Shown here: piece by piece, positions 44,637 through 52,741 of the stretch
Layout: each line of letters begins with the position of its first letter
Position numbering within the stretch: position 1 is the stretch's first letter
Notes under the pieces: generated by a model
The model's database searches: none
What the model was told of the DNA's origin: nothing
The model's input: only the letters and a program-made list of their open reading frames with translations
From: Limosilactobacillus frumenti DSM 13145
Lineage (GTDB): Bacteria; Bacillota; Bacilli; Lactobacillales; Lactobacillaceae
Assembly (NCBI RefSeq): GCF_001436045.1
Contig: NZ_AZER01000016.1
Span: forward strand, 248,001-312,000
Direction: 5' to 3'
DNA: 64,000 bases
Made by a program: the position numbers and the translations under genes

Positions 44637-46383
44637 TGCCTGTTCCTCCCTTAGTTTGCAGTGGTAATGAAATAGTGACTTTCGTTCCATTCTTTCCCGT
44701 ATCAAATTGCAAGTGACTCTGTTGATCATACAATCCGGTCAATCGCTGGTTGAGATTTTGCAAAGCGGTGCCACTCCCGTGTTCAGATGGCACCACTTCC
44801 TGCCCAAGCTTGGGCAATAACGATGCTGGAATTCCACAACCGTTATCAGCAACTTGTAAAATCAGACGGTTGTTTTGGCGCCAAATATTGATCAAAACCT
44901 TGTTGCCTGATTTACGATTTCCAAATGCATGCTTGATGGCATTTTCAACAAGCACCTGGATTGTAAATGGCGGCAAAAGAACATCATTATTAACCTCACT
45001 ATTGAAGTGGACCTCATACTTATCAGGAAAACGGGTCTGTTCTAATGATAGGTAGGCATTGACGTGATCCCGTTCCTGCGCCAGGGTGATCTTGGTAGCT
45101 CGGGCCCCAATCAAGTTGGCGCGGAAGTAGGTCGATAGTTGCAACAACAACTGGCGAGCTTTATCCGCATCCCGCCGCATCATCGCACTAATCGTGTTAA
45201 TGGCATTAAAGAAGAAATGCGGGTTAACCTGCGCCTGCAATGACTTAATTTCGGCATCCCGGACTAACTTAGCTTGCATTTCAGCTTCTCCGAGGGCAAT
45301 CTGGTTAGCAAAGATTTCTCCTAACCCGGTGGCCAGTTGAATCTCGACCGGGGTCAACCGCCAGCTATCGGTGTAGTACATCTTTAACGTCCCCGCGACC
45401 TTGTTGCCGATCCGCAAGGGGACGACAATGGCGGCCTGTAGAGGACAGTTGACATGGGAACAGCCAATCTCTTCCGCATTTTTGGCCACGCGGACCTGGC
45501 CGCTATGAATCACCGATTCCGATAAATTAGTGACCATTGTTTCTCCCGCAATGTGGTGGTCACTCCCGGCACCGACATGGGCTAAAATGATGTGCCGGTT
45601 AGTGATACTGATGGCATCAAAGTTGGTGTGGGCTTTAATAATTTTGACCACTTTTTCAGCGGACTGGCGGTTCAGGCCATTCCGGAAGTACGGTAACGTT
45701 TCGTTAGTCAACTGCAAAACCGAGTGCGTCTGGGTCGCCCGCGTTTCCTCTTCCTGTCGCAAGTACATCGTGATTACGGAGATAAAGATCGATGTCCCGA
45801 TCGACGAAATAATAATCATTGGCAAAGCGATAAAAGAAACTAGCCGCCAACCAGTCGGACTAAATAGGAAGACAAAAATCATCTGGATCGTTTCCATGGA
45901 CAAGCCGACGATGAAACCGCGCTTCGGCGTCATCCCCGTAAATGAACTGTTCTTATCCTTATATAGGTATCCGGACAACAAGCCAATCAACGCTGAACTC
46001 GGAATGTAGAACCAAGCTTGACTGGCAAAGCCACCCTGCATCACCCGGTGCAGACCCGCGATTAAACCAACCGATCCGCCTACCCAGGGACCACCAATAA
46101 TGCCGGCCATGGTGACGGCCAAAATACGAGCATTAACGATTGAATCATTGTGGTTAACGGCGGTTAATAAAACTTTATCATGGAGGTCATTAGTCGGGTC
46201 AATCTCAATCCCAGTGATGTTCGCCAAAATAGCAAATAGCGCAAAAATGATGACGAGCTGCAGGCGGGCAGCAAAGGTTTTGGCAAACAGCAGGCGGCGG
46301 AAAGCAGGAATGTTAACTAACAGGAAGGCCAAGATAATGACAATCCCGACCCGTTCCGCCATTAAAATCGAAAGATAAATCAT
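44614..46383 (-). CDS. lytS: LytS-type sensor histidine kinase
   Basis: The 589-residue protein has an N-terminal 5TM-LytS sensor module (about residues 1-208), a GAF domain (about 225-365) and a histidine kinase core with the phosphoacceptor His389 in QVNPHFFFNAINT. The ATPase motifs are VENAIKHAFGN and VADNGCGIP. The Bacillus homologue LytS senses extracellular pyruvate with the regulator LytT. It begins 16 bp after the SPFH gene, so it is probably transcribed with rsmF and the SPFH gene. Confidence 0.93.
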   Translation of the reverse strand: MIYLSILMAERVGIVIILAFLLVNIPAFRRLLFAKTFAARLQLVIIFALFAILANITGIEIDPTNDLHDKVLLTAVNHNDSIVNARILAVTMAGIIGGPWVGGSVGLIAGLHRVMQGGFASQAWFYIPSSALIGLLSGYLYKDKNSSFTGMTPKRGFIVGLSMETIQMIFVFLFSPTGWRLVSFIALPMIIISSIGTSIFISVITMYLRQEEETRATQTHSVLQLTNETLPYFRNGLNRQSAEKVVKIIKAHTNFDAISITNRHIILAHVGAGSDHHIAGETMVTNLSESVIHSGQVRVAKNAEEIGCSHVNCPLQAAIVVPLRIGNKVAGTLKMYYTDSWRLTPVEIQLATGLGEIFANQIALGEAEMQAKLVRDAEIKSLQAQVNPHFFFNAINTISAMMRRDADKARQLLLQLSTYFRANLIGARATKITLAQERDHVNAYLSLEQTRFPDKYEVHFNSEVNNDVLLPPFTIQVLVENAIKHAFGNRKSGNKVLINIWRQNNRLILQVADNGCGIPASLLPKLGQEVVPSEHGSGTALQNLNQRLTGLYDQQSHLQFDTGKNGTKVTISLPLQTKGGTGNESLNRG

Positions 46384-46399
46384 TAGTTACCAGACCCCA

Positions 46400-47266
46400 C
46401 TATTGATTTGTTCCGGTGTTGATTACCGGTTGAGTGCCCCGCTCGGAAATGATGGCTACCATGATGTTATTGATGATCTGCAATCTTTGTTCATCATTTA
46501 GGTCCAGGTTAGCTTCCTTGGCAAGTCGGTCAATCGCGTCTTCCGTGATGGAAACCGCCCCTTCAACAATAATCTTCCGGGCAGACAGGATGGCAACGGA
46601 TTGTTGCTTCTGGAGCATTGCGGAAGCAATTTCCGTGGCGTAGGCCAAGTGGGTCAACCGTGTTTCAATAATCTTGACCCCAGCGACATTCAACCGTTCT
46701 TGCAGCTCGGCGGTTAAACGATCGGAAACCTCCGTCGGGTTCGAACGCAGGGTCAGGGCATTCTCATTTTCAAAAGTATCATATGGATATTCACTTGCTA
46801 CATGGCGGATGGCGGATTCAGATTGAATCTGAACGAATTGCTCGTAGTCATCAACCGCAAATAGTGCTTTAGAGGTGTCGACCACCTTGAAGACAATCAC
46901 CGCAGCAATTTCCACTGGATTCCCCTTCAGATCATTCACCTTCAGGATCTGACTGTTGAAGTTCCGTACCCGCAATGAAACTGGTTCCTTATCCGTGAAT
47001 GGGACGGTCATAAACAGGCCGGCGTCACGAATCGTACCAATATAGTTACCGAAGAAGGTTAAGGCTTTCGCCTCATTTGGCTGGATAATTGTCAAACTGG
47101 TCATCAAGATCAAAACGAGGGCAATCAGGACCACCCCGCTAATCAGCATCCCCAATGAGCCATGGCGAAAGCCAGTATATGCTAACCACAGACCAGCCAA
47201 GCCACCAATGATGGCGACAAGCAGTCCCAAGTAACCATTAACATGAAACGCATTCTTTTCTTTCAT
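46400..47266 (-). CDS. SPFH/Band 7 domain membrane protein
   Basis: The 288-residue protein has two N-terminal hydrophobic helices (about residues 11-28 and 36-58), then an SPFH domain beginning TIIQPNEAKALTFFGNYIGT, with EIAAVIVFKVVDTSKALFAVDDYEQFV. It ends with a helical stretch (AMLQKQQSVAILSARKIIVEGA). It resembles stomatin/prohibitin-like scaffold proteins that organise membrane complexes. The AGGAGG site overlaps the rsmF stop. Adjacency to the LytS membrane sensor may be functional or just operonic. Confidence 0.88.
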   Translation of the reverse strand: MKEKNAFHVNGYLGLLVAIIGGLAGLWLAYTGFRHGSLGMLISGVVLIALVLILMTSLTIIQPNEAKALTFFGNYIGTIRDAGLFMTVPFTDKEPVSLRVRNFNSQILKVNDLKGNPVEIAAVIVFKVVDTSKALFAVDDYEQFVQIQSESAIRHVASEYPYDTFENENALTLRSNPTEVSDRLTAELQERLNVAGVKIIETRLTHLAYATEIASAMLQKQQSVAILSARKIIVEGAVSITEDAIDRLAKEANLDLNDEQRLQIINNIMVAIISERGTQPVINTGTNQ

Positions 47267-47278
47267 TGATTATTCCTC

Positions 47279-48652
47279 CTAAAAACGCAAGCCTTTTGGA
47301 TAGAAATTCTTAATTGTGCCGTTGACTAACTTTCCAAATCCACACGTATGCCGGTCACAAACTAGCAGGTACCAACCATTCGGCAAGTCATTGTTAGTCT
47401 GGACAGTGTCGCCGTGAACATATTGCCGCCATTGGTCCTGAGTTAATACAATCTTCTGGCCCACTTCATCAGGATCCAGGGCCAGGGCCCACGCCAATGC
47501 GGGTTCAAAGCGGCGTTTTTTAAACGTCCCCAGGTGCAAGCCGGGACGCATGACTGTCATATCAGTGAGGTCGTCAATCCCAGCTGGCAAGTCATACAAC
47601 TGGTCGCCAAAGGTCAATAGGTGGTGCGGCTGGTAATTAGGAACCAGGCGCTTTTTCAATGCATTGAATTCCTGCAGCTGCTCCTTCGGCAAGCTGGCAT
47701 GACCACCACGTTTTTTGCGCCGACGCTTCTTTTTAGCGGGTGCAGGGGGATTAGTCATTGCTTCACCGTACTGCAGTTTGGCAATGAAGTGGCCCTCCCC
47801 CTTGATGTGATGAGGGAAGAGGCGGACGGCCTTCGTCAATTCTGGATTACCATTGGCCCAATCTGGACGACCGTCATCCATCCCCGGATACTTCTGCACC
47901 TCCGCCATCGTCATGGATGGATAATTGTCCAGAATCCAGGCGATGTTTTGTTCATCCTCTTCAGGCGCAAAGGTGCAAGTCGAATAAACGAGTGTCCCGC
48001 CCGGCTTCAGCATTTTAATGGCCGAGGCAATGATCTTCCGTTGGCGGTTCGCGCATTCAGCCGGATAATCCGGGTTCCAGTATTCGATCCCAGCTGGTTC
48101 TTTACGGAACATCCCCTCACCCGAACACGGGGCGTCAATCAAAATCCGATCAAAGAAAGCCGGAAACTGTTTTTCCAATTCATCAGGGCTTTCGTTCATG
48201 ACCACAGTGGACTTGGTTCCCCAGCGTTCAAGGTTTTCCGCCAATACCTTAGCTCGTTTACGGAAAATTTCGTTGGCTACCAAGAGGCCCTGGTCTTTCA
48301 TCAGACCGATCAGGTGCGTTGATTTACCACCGGGGGCCGCGCACAAGTCCAAGACCCGCTCACCCGGCTGGGGATCCACAATCTCACCGACGTACATGGC
48401 GGATGGTTCTTGACTATACACCCATCCCGTGACATGATCGAGGGACTTACCGTTGACCTGCCCGTAATAACCAGTCGGTACATAGGGCACCTTCCCCGAT
48501 GCTTGGTCAATCGTGGCCGTCGGTTCCCCTGGTTTTAACGGGTTCACCCGGAAGCCAGCATAACTCGGTTGGTCAAAGCTAGCTAGAAAAGCAGGAGCCT
48601 CATCCCCCAATAGTTGACGATATTTTTCAACGAACGCAGTCGGTAGTTGCAT
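47279..48652 (-). CDS. rsmF: 16S rRNA m5C methyltransferase, RsmF/NOL1 family
   Basis: The 457-residue protein starts with an N1 region (LPTAFVEKYRQLLGDEAPAF). The SAM-binding domain shows VLDLCAAPGGKSTHLI (about residues 95-110), the catalytic motif IV IDAPCSGEGMFR and motif VI TCTFAPEEDEQN, whose cysteines perform m5C chemistry. A basic KKKRRRKKRGG linker (about 305-318) leads to an RsmF C-terminal and PUA-like domain. It is first in the rsmF-SPFH-lytSR unit. Confidence 0.92.
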   Translation of the reverse strand: MQLPTAFVEKYRQLLGDEAPAFLASFDQPSYAGFRVNPLKPGEPTATIDQASGKVPYVPTGYYGQVNGKSLDHVTGWVYSQEPSAMYVGEIVDPQPGERVLDLCAAPGGKSTHLIGLMKDQGLLVANEIFRKRAKVLAENLERWGTKSTVVMNESPDELEKQFPAFFDRILIDAPCSGEGMFRKEPAGIEYWNPDYPAECANRQRKIIASAIKMLKPGGTLVYSTCTFAPEEDEQNIAWILDNYPSMTMAEVQKYPGMDDGRPDWANGNPELTKAVRLFPHHIKGEGHFIAKLQYGEAMTNPPAPAKKKRRRKKRGGHASLPKEQLQEFNALKKRLVPNYQPHHLLTFGDQLYDLPAGIDDLTDMTVMRPGLHLGTFKKRRFEPALAWALALDPDEVGQKIVLTQDQWRQYVHGDTVQTNNDLPNGWYLLVCDRHTCGFGKLVNGTIKNFYPKGLRF

Positions 48653-48742
48653 TAGATAAAATCCTCTTTTTTAGTACAAAATTCTTCATCTATTGTACCT
48701 TATTTTGAGGCCGGTCTAAATACCTGGCCCAGAAATTGAGAG

Positions 48743-48771
48743 TTCACTTTTAAGACGAGCAAGTGTATAAT
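48743..48771 (+). promoter_or_regulatory. Promoter of the Cof-type phosphatase gene
   Basis: TTCACT at 48743-48748 and a perfect TATAAT at 48766-48771 are spaced 17 bp, 32 bp before the ATG at 48804. Confidence 0.6.
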
Positions 48772-48803
48772 AATTTTTCAACATTGTGGAGGAAGTGAAG
48801 CAG

Positions 48804-49616
48804 ATGGACCAGCACTTAATTGCCATTGACTTAGACGGGACGACCCTTAATAACCAGTCTCAATTGACTAGTGAGACAATTCGCACACTGCGGGCAGCCG
48901 CTAAGCAGGGTCACATTGTCAGCATTATTACGGGGCGCCCCTACCGAATTGCCCAGCATATTTATGACCAGATTGGCATCCATACCCCCATGGTCAACTT
49001 CAATGGTGCACTGGCCCATATTCCCCACCAAATGTGGTCTAAGGAGTATGAAATCAAGCTCACACAAGAGCTCGCGTTTGACCTGGTCAACCATCGGCAA
49101 CAGTTAGGAATCGAAACCATCACCCTCGAGAGTAAAAACAAATTCTGGGCGAACCGGGAAACAAAGGACGTTCCGGAGTTCTTGCCCAGTCATTTAACGC
49201 CAAAGCAGCGGCTGAAGGCCAGCAACGTCGATGAGGACCCAATTACGATCATCATCGAATACCAACCCGGTCATGAACAAGAAATTATCAAACGGGTTAA
49301 CGAACGTTATGGTGATTTCGTGGAACCAAGTATTTGGGGTGGCCCATATAATGTTCTCGAGTTGATTCACCGGGGGACCCATAAGGAAGCGGGGATGTAT
49401 TACCTTGCTAAGCAATACGGGATCAGCAAGAGTCATATCATTGCCTTTGGTGATGAACACAATGATCGAGAAATGATCGATGCGGCGGGCCTCGGGGTGG
49501 CAATGCGCAATGCAATCCCCGCCATTAAGCAATTAGCTGACGATGTCACGGAATTTGATAATGACCATAATGGCTTGGCAAAGTACTTACAAAAATACTT
49601 TAAACTCGCTATCTAA
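48804..49616 (+). CDS. Cof-type HAD phosphatase
   Basis: The 270-residue protein is read from the ATG at 48804 (MDQHLIAIDLDGTTLNN), with GGAGG 11 nt upstream. A GTG six codons earlier overlaps that site. HAD motif I is DLDGTTLN, motif II IITGRP, and motifs III/IV lie around HKEAGMYYLAKQYGI and IAFGDEHNDREMI. The large C2 cap is typical of YbjI/YcsE-like phosphatases acting on sugar phosphates, FMN or pyridoxal phosphate. The substrate is unknown. Confidence 0.9.
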   Translation: MDQHLIAIDLDGTTLNNQSQLTSETIRTLRAAAKQGHIVSIITGRPYRIAQHIYDQIGIHTPMVNFNGALAHIPHQMWSKEYEIKLTQELAFDLVNHRQQLGIETITLESKNKFWANRETKDVPEFLPSHLTPKQRLKASNVDEDPITIIIEYQPGHEQEIIKRVNERYGDFVEPSIWGGPYNVLELIHRGTHKEAGMYYLAKQYGISKSHIIAFGDEHNDREMIDAAGLGVAMRNAIPAIKQLADDVTEFDNDHNGLAKYLQKYFKLAI

Positions 49617-49620
49617 CACA

Positions 49621-49654
49621 AAAAGGGATGAACCAACATTGATTCATCCCTTTT
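49621..49654. terminator. Bidirectional terminator
   Basis: A perfect 12-bp stem (49621-49632 with 49643-49654) with A and T runs serves the convergent Cof phosphatase and cytochrome b5-like genes. Confidence 0.88.
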
Positions 49655-49679
49655 TATATTATTATTCATTTGACATTAA

Positions 49680-49928
49680 CTATTCTTCTGGTTCCCCGAT
49701 GTACTTACCAACGACTGGCAAGTCCTTTAAAACTGAATCACCGTGAATGCTCCGTTTCATAGCTGGAGTAATATCGTGACCAGCAAGATTACCATGGTGG
49801 TGGCCACCCTTCCAGTTAGGGACGCTAGATACATCATAAACGATACCGTTGCAGGCAACGTATGCTGGATGACCATCCTTACCATCAAAGGCAGATAATT
49901 GGTCCCCCGTGAATGTGCGTTCTGCCAT
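49680..49928 (-). CDS. Cytochrome b5-like heme/steroid-binding domain protein
   Basis: The 82-residue protein is read from the ATG at 49928 (MAERTFTGDQLSAFDGKDG), with GGGGGG upstream. The frame extends 46 codons further upstream without a usable site. The fold is suggested by HPAYVACNGIVYDVSSVPNWKGG followed by HHHGNLAGHDITPAM, where the His residues may bind heme or another ligand. This small soluble family is common in lactobacilli and clostridia; its role is unknown. Confidence 0.85.
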   Translation of the reverse strand: MAERTFTGDQLSAFDGKDGHPAYVACNGIVYDVSSVPNWKGGHHHGNLAGHDITPAMKRSIHGDSVLKDLPVVGKYIGEPEE

Positions 49929-50120
49929 CTTTCTTTCCCCCCTAGTGAGCTTTGAGTGTCTAAATTGTACATTAACTAATAACGTTAGACAAGCGAAATA
50001 TGCAATCTCTCCGTAAAATAATTTTATATTCATTATTATAAGTGTATTAATTTTATTATCAATCATTTTATTACTTTTGATTTATATTTTTATTTGTTAT
50101 ATGAATTATTCTACTAAAAT

Positions 50121-50129
50121 TGTTATAAT
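50121..50129 (+). promoter_or_regulatory. Extended -10 promoter of a short leader or RNA
   Basis: TGTTATAAT at 50121-50129 is a perfect extended -10 element. Transcription would start near 50136, only about 75 bp before a strong terminator. Confidence 0.55.
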
Positions 50130-50135
50130 AAAGCT

Positions 50136-50210
50136 GAAGGTGATTTTGCAAATTACTTTCGCTAACATACTTCTACTTTGGAGACTGGGGTTGTGCTCGG
50201 TCTCTTTTTT
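50136..50210 (+). ncRNA. Candidate short RNA or attenuated leader upstream of the MFS gene
   Basis: Between the extended -10 box and a terminator lies about 75 nt with no reading frame of note. The terminator stem pairs 50181-50189 with 50196-50204 (9 bp including two G-T pairs) and is followed by six T residues. It is either an independent small RNA or the aptamer-plus-terminator leader of the transporter gene. I do not recognise a known riboswitch. The rest of 49929-50328 holds only the promoters described here. Confidence 0.4.
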
Positions 50211-50225
50211 GGTGCTAATTATTAT

Positions 50226-50280
50226 TTGCAATTTAAAAGACGATGTGTATAATCAAATGCAAGTAAGCGAAAGCGCCTAT
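50226..50280 (+). promoter_or_regulatory. Second promoter of the MFS gene, with a cre-like site
   Basis: TTGCAA at 50226-50231 and TATAAT at 50248-50253 have 16-bp spacing. Just downstream, around the expected start point, AGTAAGCGAAAGCGCC (about 50260-50275) matches the catabolite-responsive element at most positions, with two deviations. CcpA control is possible but uncertain. Confidence 0.45.
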
Positions 50281-50328
50281 CGCAAAATAATCGATGTCAG
50301 AGAGCATCATTTTGGAGGTTAATTGAAT

Positions 50329-51555
50329 ATGCAACAGACAAGTACGCATCTTGCGGAACCAATGACAAAGAACCAGAAGTGGGTCATGGCCTCAACGGCC
50401 GCGGGTTTCTCACTGGAAAACATGGACATCATGTTCCTGTCGTTTGCTTTAGCACCAATCATTGCCAGTTTGCACATCTCGAGTGCAGCTGCGGGATGGA
50501 TTGGTTCCATCACTAATTTGGGAATGCTTGCAGGGGGAGCAATTTTCGGCCTTGTCGGTGACCGGCTGGGTCGTGTAAAGACATTCTCTTACACGATCTT
50601 TATTTTTGCCTTTGCCACCGCGGCGATGTTCTTTGCCCACACCTTACCAATGATCTACACACTACGGTTTCTTGCCGGGATCGGTGCTGGTGGTGAATAC
50701 GGTGTCGGCATTGCCCTGATCGCGGAAAATTTCCAACCACACATGATTGGTCGGTTAACATCCGTCGCTGCGATTGGTGGTCAAGTTGGAGCAATCTTTG
50801 CCGCAGTCATGGCGGCCTACATTATCCCAGCATTCGGGTGGAACGCCCTCTTCTTACTCGGGGTCATTCCAGTTATTCTGACCTACTTCATTCGTCGTCA
50901 CGTGAACGAAAGTCAAGAATTCCTGTCGGCCCACAAGAAGGCAATTGAAACCCACGAAAAGATTGCGGTTAGTCGCCTGTTTGCGACCCCCGGTTTAGCC
51001 ATCCAAACCCTCGGTTTAATGATCATGACCATTGTCCAGATTGCCGGCTACTTTGGTTTGATGAACTGGTTACCTTCCATTGTCCAAAAGCAACAAGGCT
51101 TGTCAGTTTCTGGCTCTTCCATCTGGATGATTGCAACAATTATTGGAATGAGTATCGGAATGATGGTCTTCGGCACCATCATGGATAACTTCGGCCCACG
51201 GTGGGCATTTGGGATCTTCCTGATTGGTTCCGCCTCAGTAATGTTCACCATTTTGATGGTCAAGAGTGCGGTTGCCTTAGTACTGGCCGGGGCCTTAATT
51301 GGTTTCTTCTCTAACGGTATGTTCGGTGGTTATGGTGCGGTCATTTCCCGCCTCTACCCAACGGAAATTCGGTCAACTGCTAACAGTATCATTATGAATG
51401 TCGGCCGGGCCATTGGTGGCTTCTCCTCAGTAGTCATTGGTCTCCTGATGGACCACTACACCCTTGCTGTTACCATGGGTTGCTTATCCGCCCTTTACAT
51501 TCTGAGCTTTGTTGTCATGTCACTACTCCCTGGAATGCGGAAGTTAAGTCGGTAA
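50329..51555 (+). CDS. MFS transporter (metabolite:H+ symporter-like)
   Basis: The 408-residue protein starts at the ATG 50329 (MQQTSTHLAEP), which has GGAGG at good distance. It has twelve hydrophobic helices. The MFS signature between helices 2 and 3 is FGLVGDRLGRVKT, and the helix 4 motif GAGGEYGVGIALIAE resembles the aromatic acid/metabolite symporter group. The helix 8-9 loop has GTIMDNFGPRWA and the C-terminal half RLYPTEIRSTANSIIMNVGR. The substrate is unknown. It is monocistronic, with a strong terminator. Confidence 0.87.
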   Translation: MQQTSTHLAEPMTKNQKWVMASTAAGFSLENMDIMFLSFALAPIIASLHISSAAAGWIGSITNLGMLAGGAIFGLVGDRLGRVKTFSYTIFIFAFATAAMFFAHTLPMIYTLRFLAGIGAGGEYGVGIALIAENFQPHMIGRLTSVAAIGGQVGAIFAAVMAAYIIPAFGWNALFLLGVIPVILTYFIRRHVNESQEFLSAHKKAIETHEKIAVSRLFATPGLAIQTLGLMIMTIVQIAGYFGLMNWLPSIVQKQQGLSVSGSSIWMIATIIGMSIGMMVFGTIMDNFGPRWAFGIFLIGSASVMFTILMVKSAVALVLAGALIGFFSNGMFGGYGAVISRLYPTEIRSTANSIIMNVGRAIGGFSSVVIGLLMDHYTLAVTMGCLSALYILSFVVMSLLPGMRKLSR

Positions 51556-51571
51556 ATTTAATAAGATAAAG

Positions 51572-51609
51572 AATACCCAGCACTAGCGAAGTTGCTAATG
51601 CTGGGTATT
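51572..51609 (+). terminator. Terminator after the MFS gene
   Basis: An 11-bp stem (51572-51582 with 51599-51609), extended by an inner TAGC/GCTA pair, is followed by a T-rich run. Confidence 0.85.
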
Positions 51610-51650
51610 TAATTTTTAAATGATCGTTGCTGTGATATTGTCTGCTTCTA

Positions 51651-51824
51651 ATGCAGCATAGTCGAAACGTGTTCAGCCTAAGCTCCCTCAAGCTAACGAC
51701 CTCCTCCGACGACAAGTCGCCGTTTGTTGGAGATCTACTGCAACGTAGTCGAAACGTGTTCGCCAGGAGCTTGCTAGAGCTAGCAACCTCCTTCCTAGGC
51801 GTGCAACGCCTTCGTCAGGAGAAA
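51651..51824. repeat. Two tandem 87-bp repeats in non-coding DNA
   Basis: Two diverged copies (51651-51737 and 51738-51824) share the identical core TAGTCGAAACGTGTTC at 51659 and 51746. Further similar blocks follow (AGCT.....AGCTA, ACCTCCT, a GGAG close). Each copy can fold into a CTCC...GGAG hairpin. A partial third block (TTGCTAGCCTTCCGCAAGC) follows. No protein frame explains them. Confidence 0.55.
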
Positions 51825-51861
51825 TTGCTAGCCTTCCGCAAGCTCTTTTCTGGCTCACACT

Positions 51862-52002
51862 CTACTTAATTAACGAATCCAAAAACGTCACGATATAGTA
51901 CAACAAAATAGCGGCAATACATAATTGAAGCAACTGCCACATTCCATGCAATACTTTCTTATTCCATTCCTTATTAGATTGATTCTTTGGCTTTTGATCC
52001 AC
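51862..52002 (-). CDS. Small membrane protein (46 residues)
   Basis: A GTG at 52002 preceded by a perfect AGGAGG site encodes MDQKPKNQSNKEWNKKVLHG, then a hydrophobic helix (about residues 24-41, LLQLCIAAILLYYIVTFL) and a short LDSLIK tail. A basic soluble N terminus with one transmembrane helix is the look of a small regulatory membrane protein. It lies 55 bp after the start side of the gene at 52058-52564 on the same strand and may be cotranscribed. No family is recognised. Confidence 0.6.
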   Translation of the reverse strand: MDQKPKNQSNKEWNKKVLHGMWQLLQLCIAAILLYYIVTFLDSLIK

Positions 52003-52057
52003 GGTCCCTAATCCTCCTGTTTGCTAATGTCAGTATTATACCACGGGGGCAATTTGG

Positions 52058-52564
52058 TTAGCCAATGGTCATAATATCCATTTCTTCAAGGACATCCCCC
52101 ACCAGTGCCGGTTGCAAAGTCACCTCACCAGTCGGACGACCGCCAATCTGTGGCAAGAAATAGCGGACAATGGCCCGGTAACCTTCACCCGGCGCCATCT
52201 CAGGGTTCCGTTCAATCCAAATTGGCGAGAAGGCATTGATCTCATCATCGTTATACAAGTTATACTGATGAATCACCGTCTGCAGGTCTTCCATGATTCG
52301 GCGATACGGGTGTTGGAGACGCAATTGTTCCAAATCTGCCAGAGTTTCCCCGGTACTCGTATCAAATGGCGGATTATCGCGAAAGTAAGATTGGATCCGT
52401 TGCAGGCCACTATAGGATAAGGCTGTCACAAAGGTATTGCCCTGGTGAACGTCTTCCAGGTCGGTCAGAGATAATTGGGTTTCACGCGCGAGAACCGACA
52501 AGTACTGGTCAGCCATTGCAATCAATTCTGACTCGATTAATTGTAAATCACTACGGGTAATCAT
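52058..52564 (-). CDS. Conserved hypothetical cytosolic protein
   Basis: The 168-residue acidic protein starts at the ATG 52564 (MITRSDLQLIESELI), with GAGGAGG upstream. It is predicted helical at the N terminus (ADQYLSVLARETQLSLTDLEDV), with a mixed C-terminal half (YNDDEINAFSPIWIERNPEM, GYRAIVRYFLPQ). There is no transmembrane segment or catalytic motif. I do not recognise the family; the even codon use and ribosome binding site suggest a real gene. It is divergent from manA. Confidence 0.7.
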   Translation of the reverse strand: MITRSDLQLIESELIAMADQYLSVLARETQLSLTDLEDVHQGNTFVTALSYSGLQRIQSYFRDNPPFDTSTGETLADLEQLRLQHPYRRIMEDLQTVIHQYNLYNDDEINAFSPIWIERNPEMAPGEGYRAIVRYFLPQIGGRPTGEVTLQPALVGDVLEEMDIMTIG

Positions 52565-52683
52565 AAAAAGTCCTCCTCTCACTTACTTTCGGACGCCAAT
52601 ATAGTAAACACTGTTAATTATGACCATATTTCCCGGCAAAATACAAACATTTCGTTAATTATATGGTTGGTCTAGGCCGTCAA

Positions 52684-52692
52684 TGCTATAAT
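52684..52692 (+). promoter_or_regulatory. Extended -10 promoter of manA
   Basis: TGCTATAAT at 52684-52692 is 50 bp before the manA ATG. No good -35 box is present at 17 bp. Confidence 0.6.
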
Positions 52693-52741
52693 AGAACTTG
52701 TAACATTGAAAACGCATACATGCGGATAAGGAGTGATTTTG

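Noticed and set aside
45530-46378. Plus-strand frames of 159 and 92 codons opposite lytS
   Set aside because: They are antisense to a well-supported gene and have no independent start signals.
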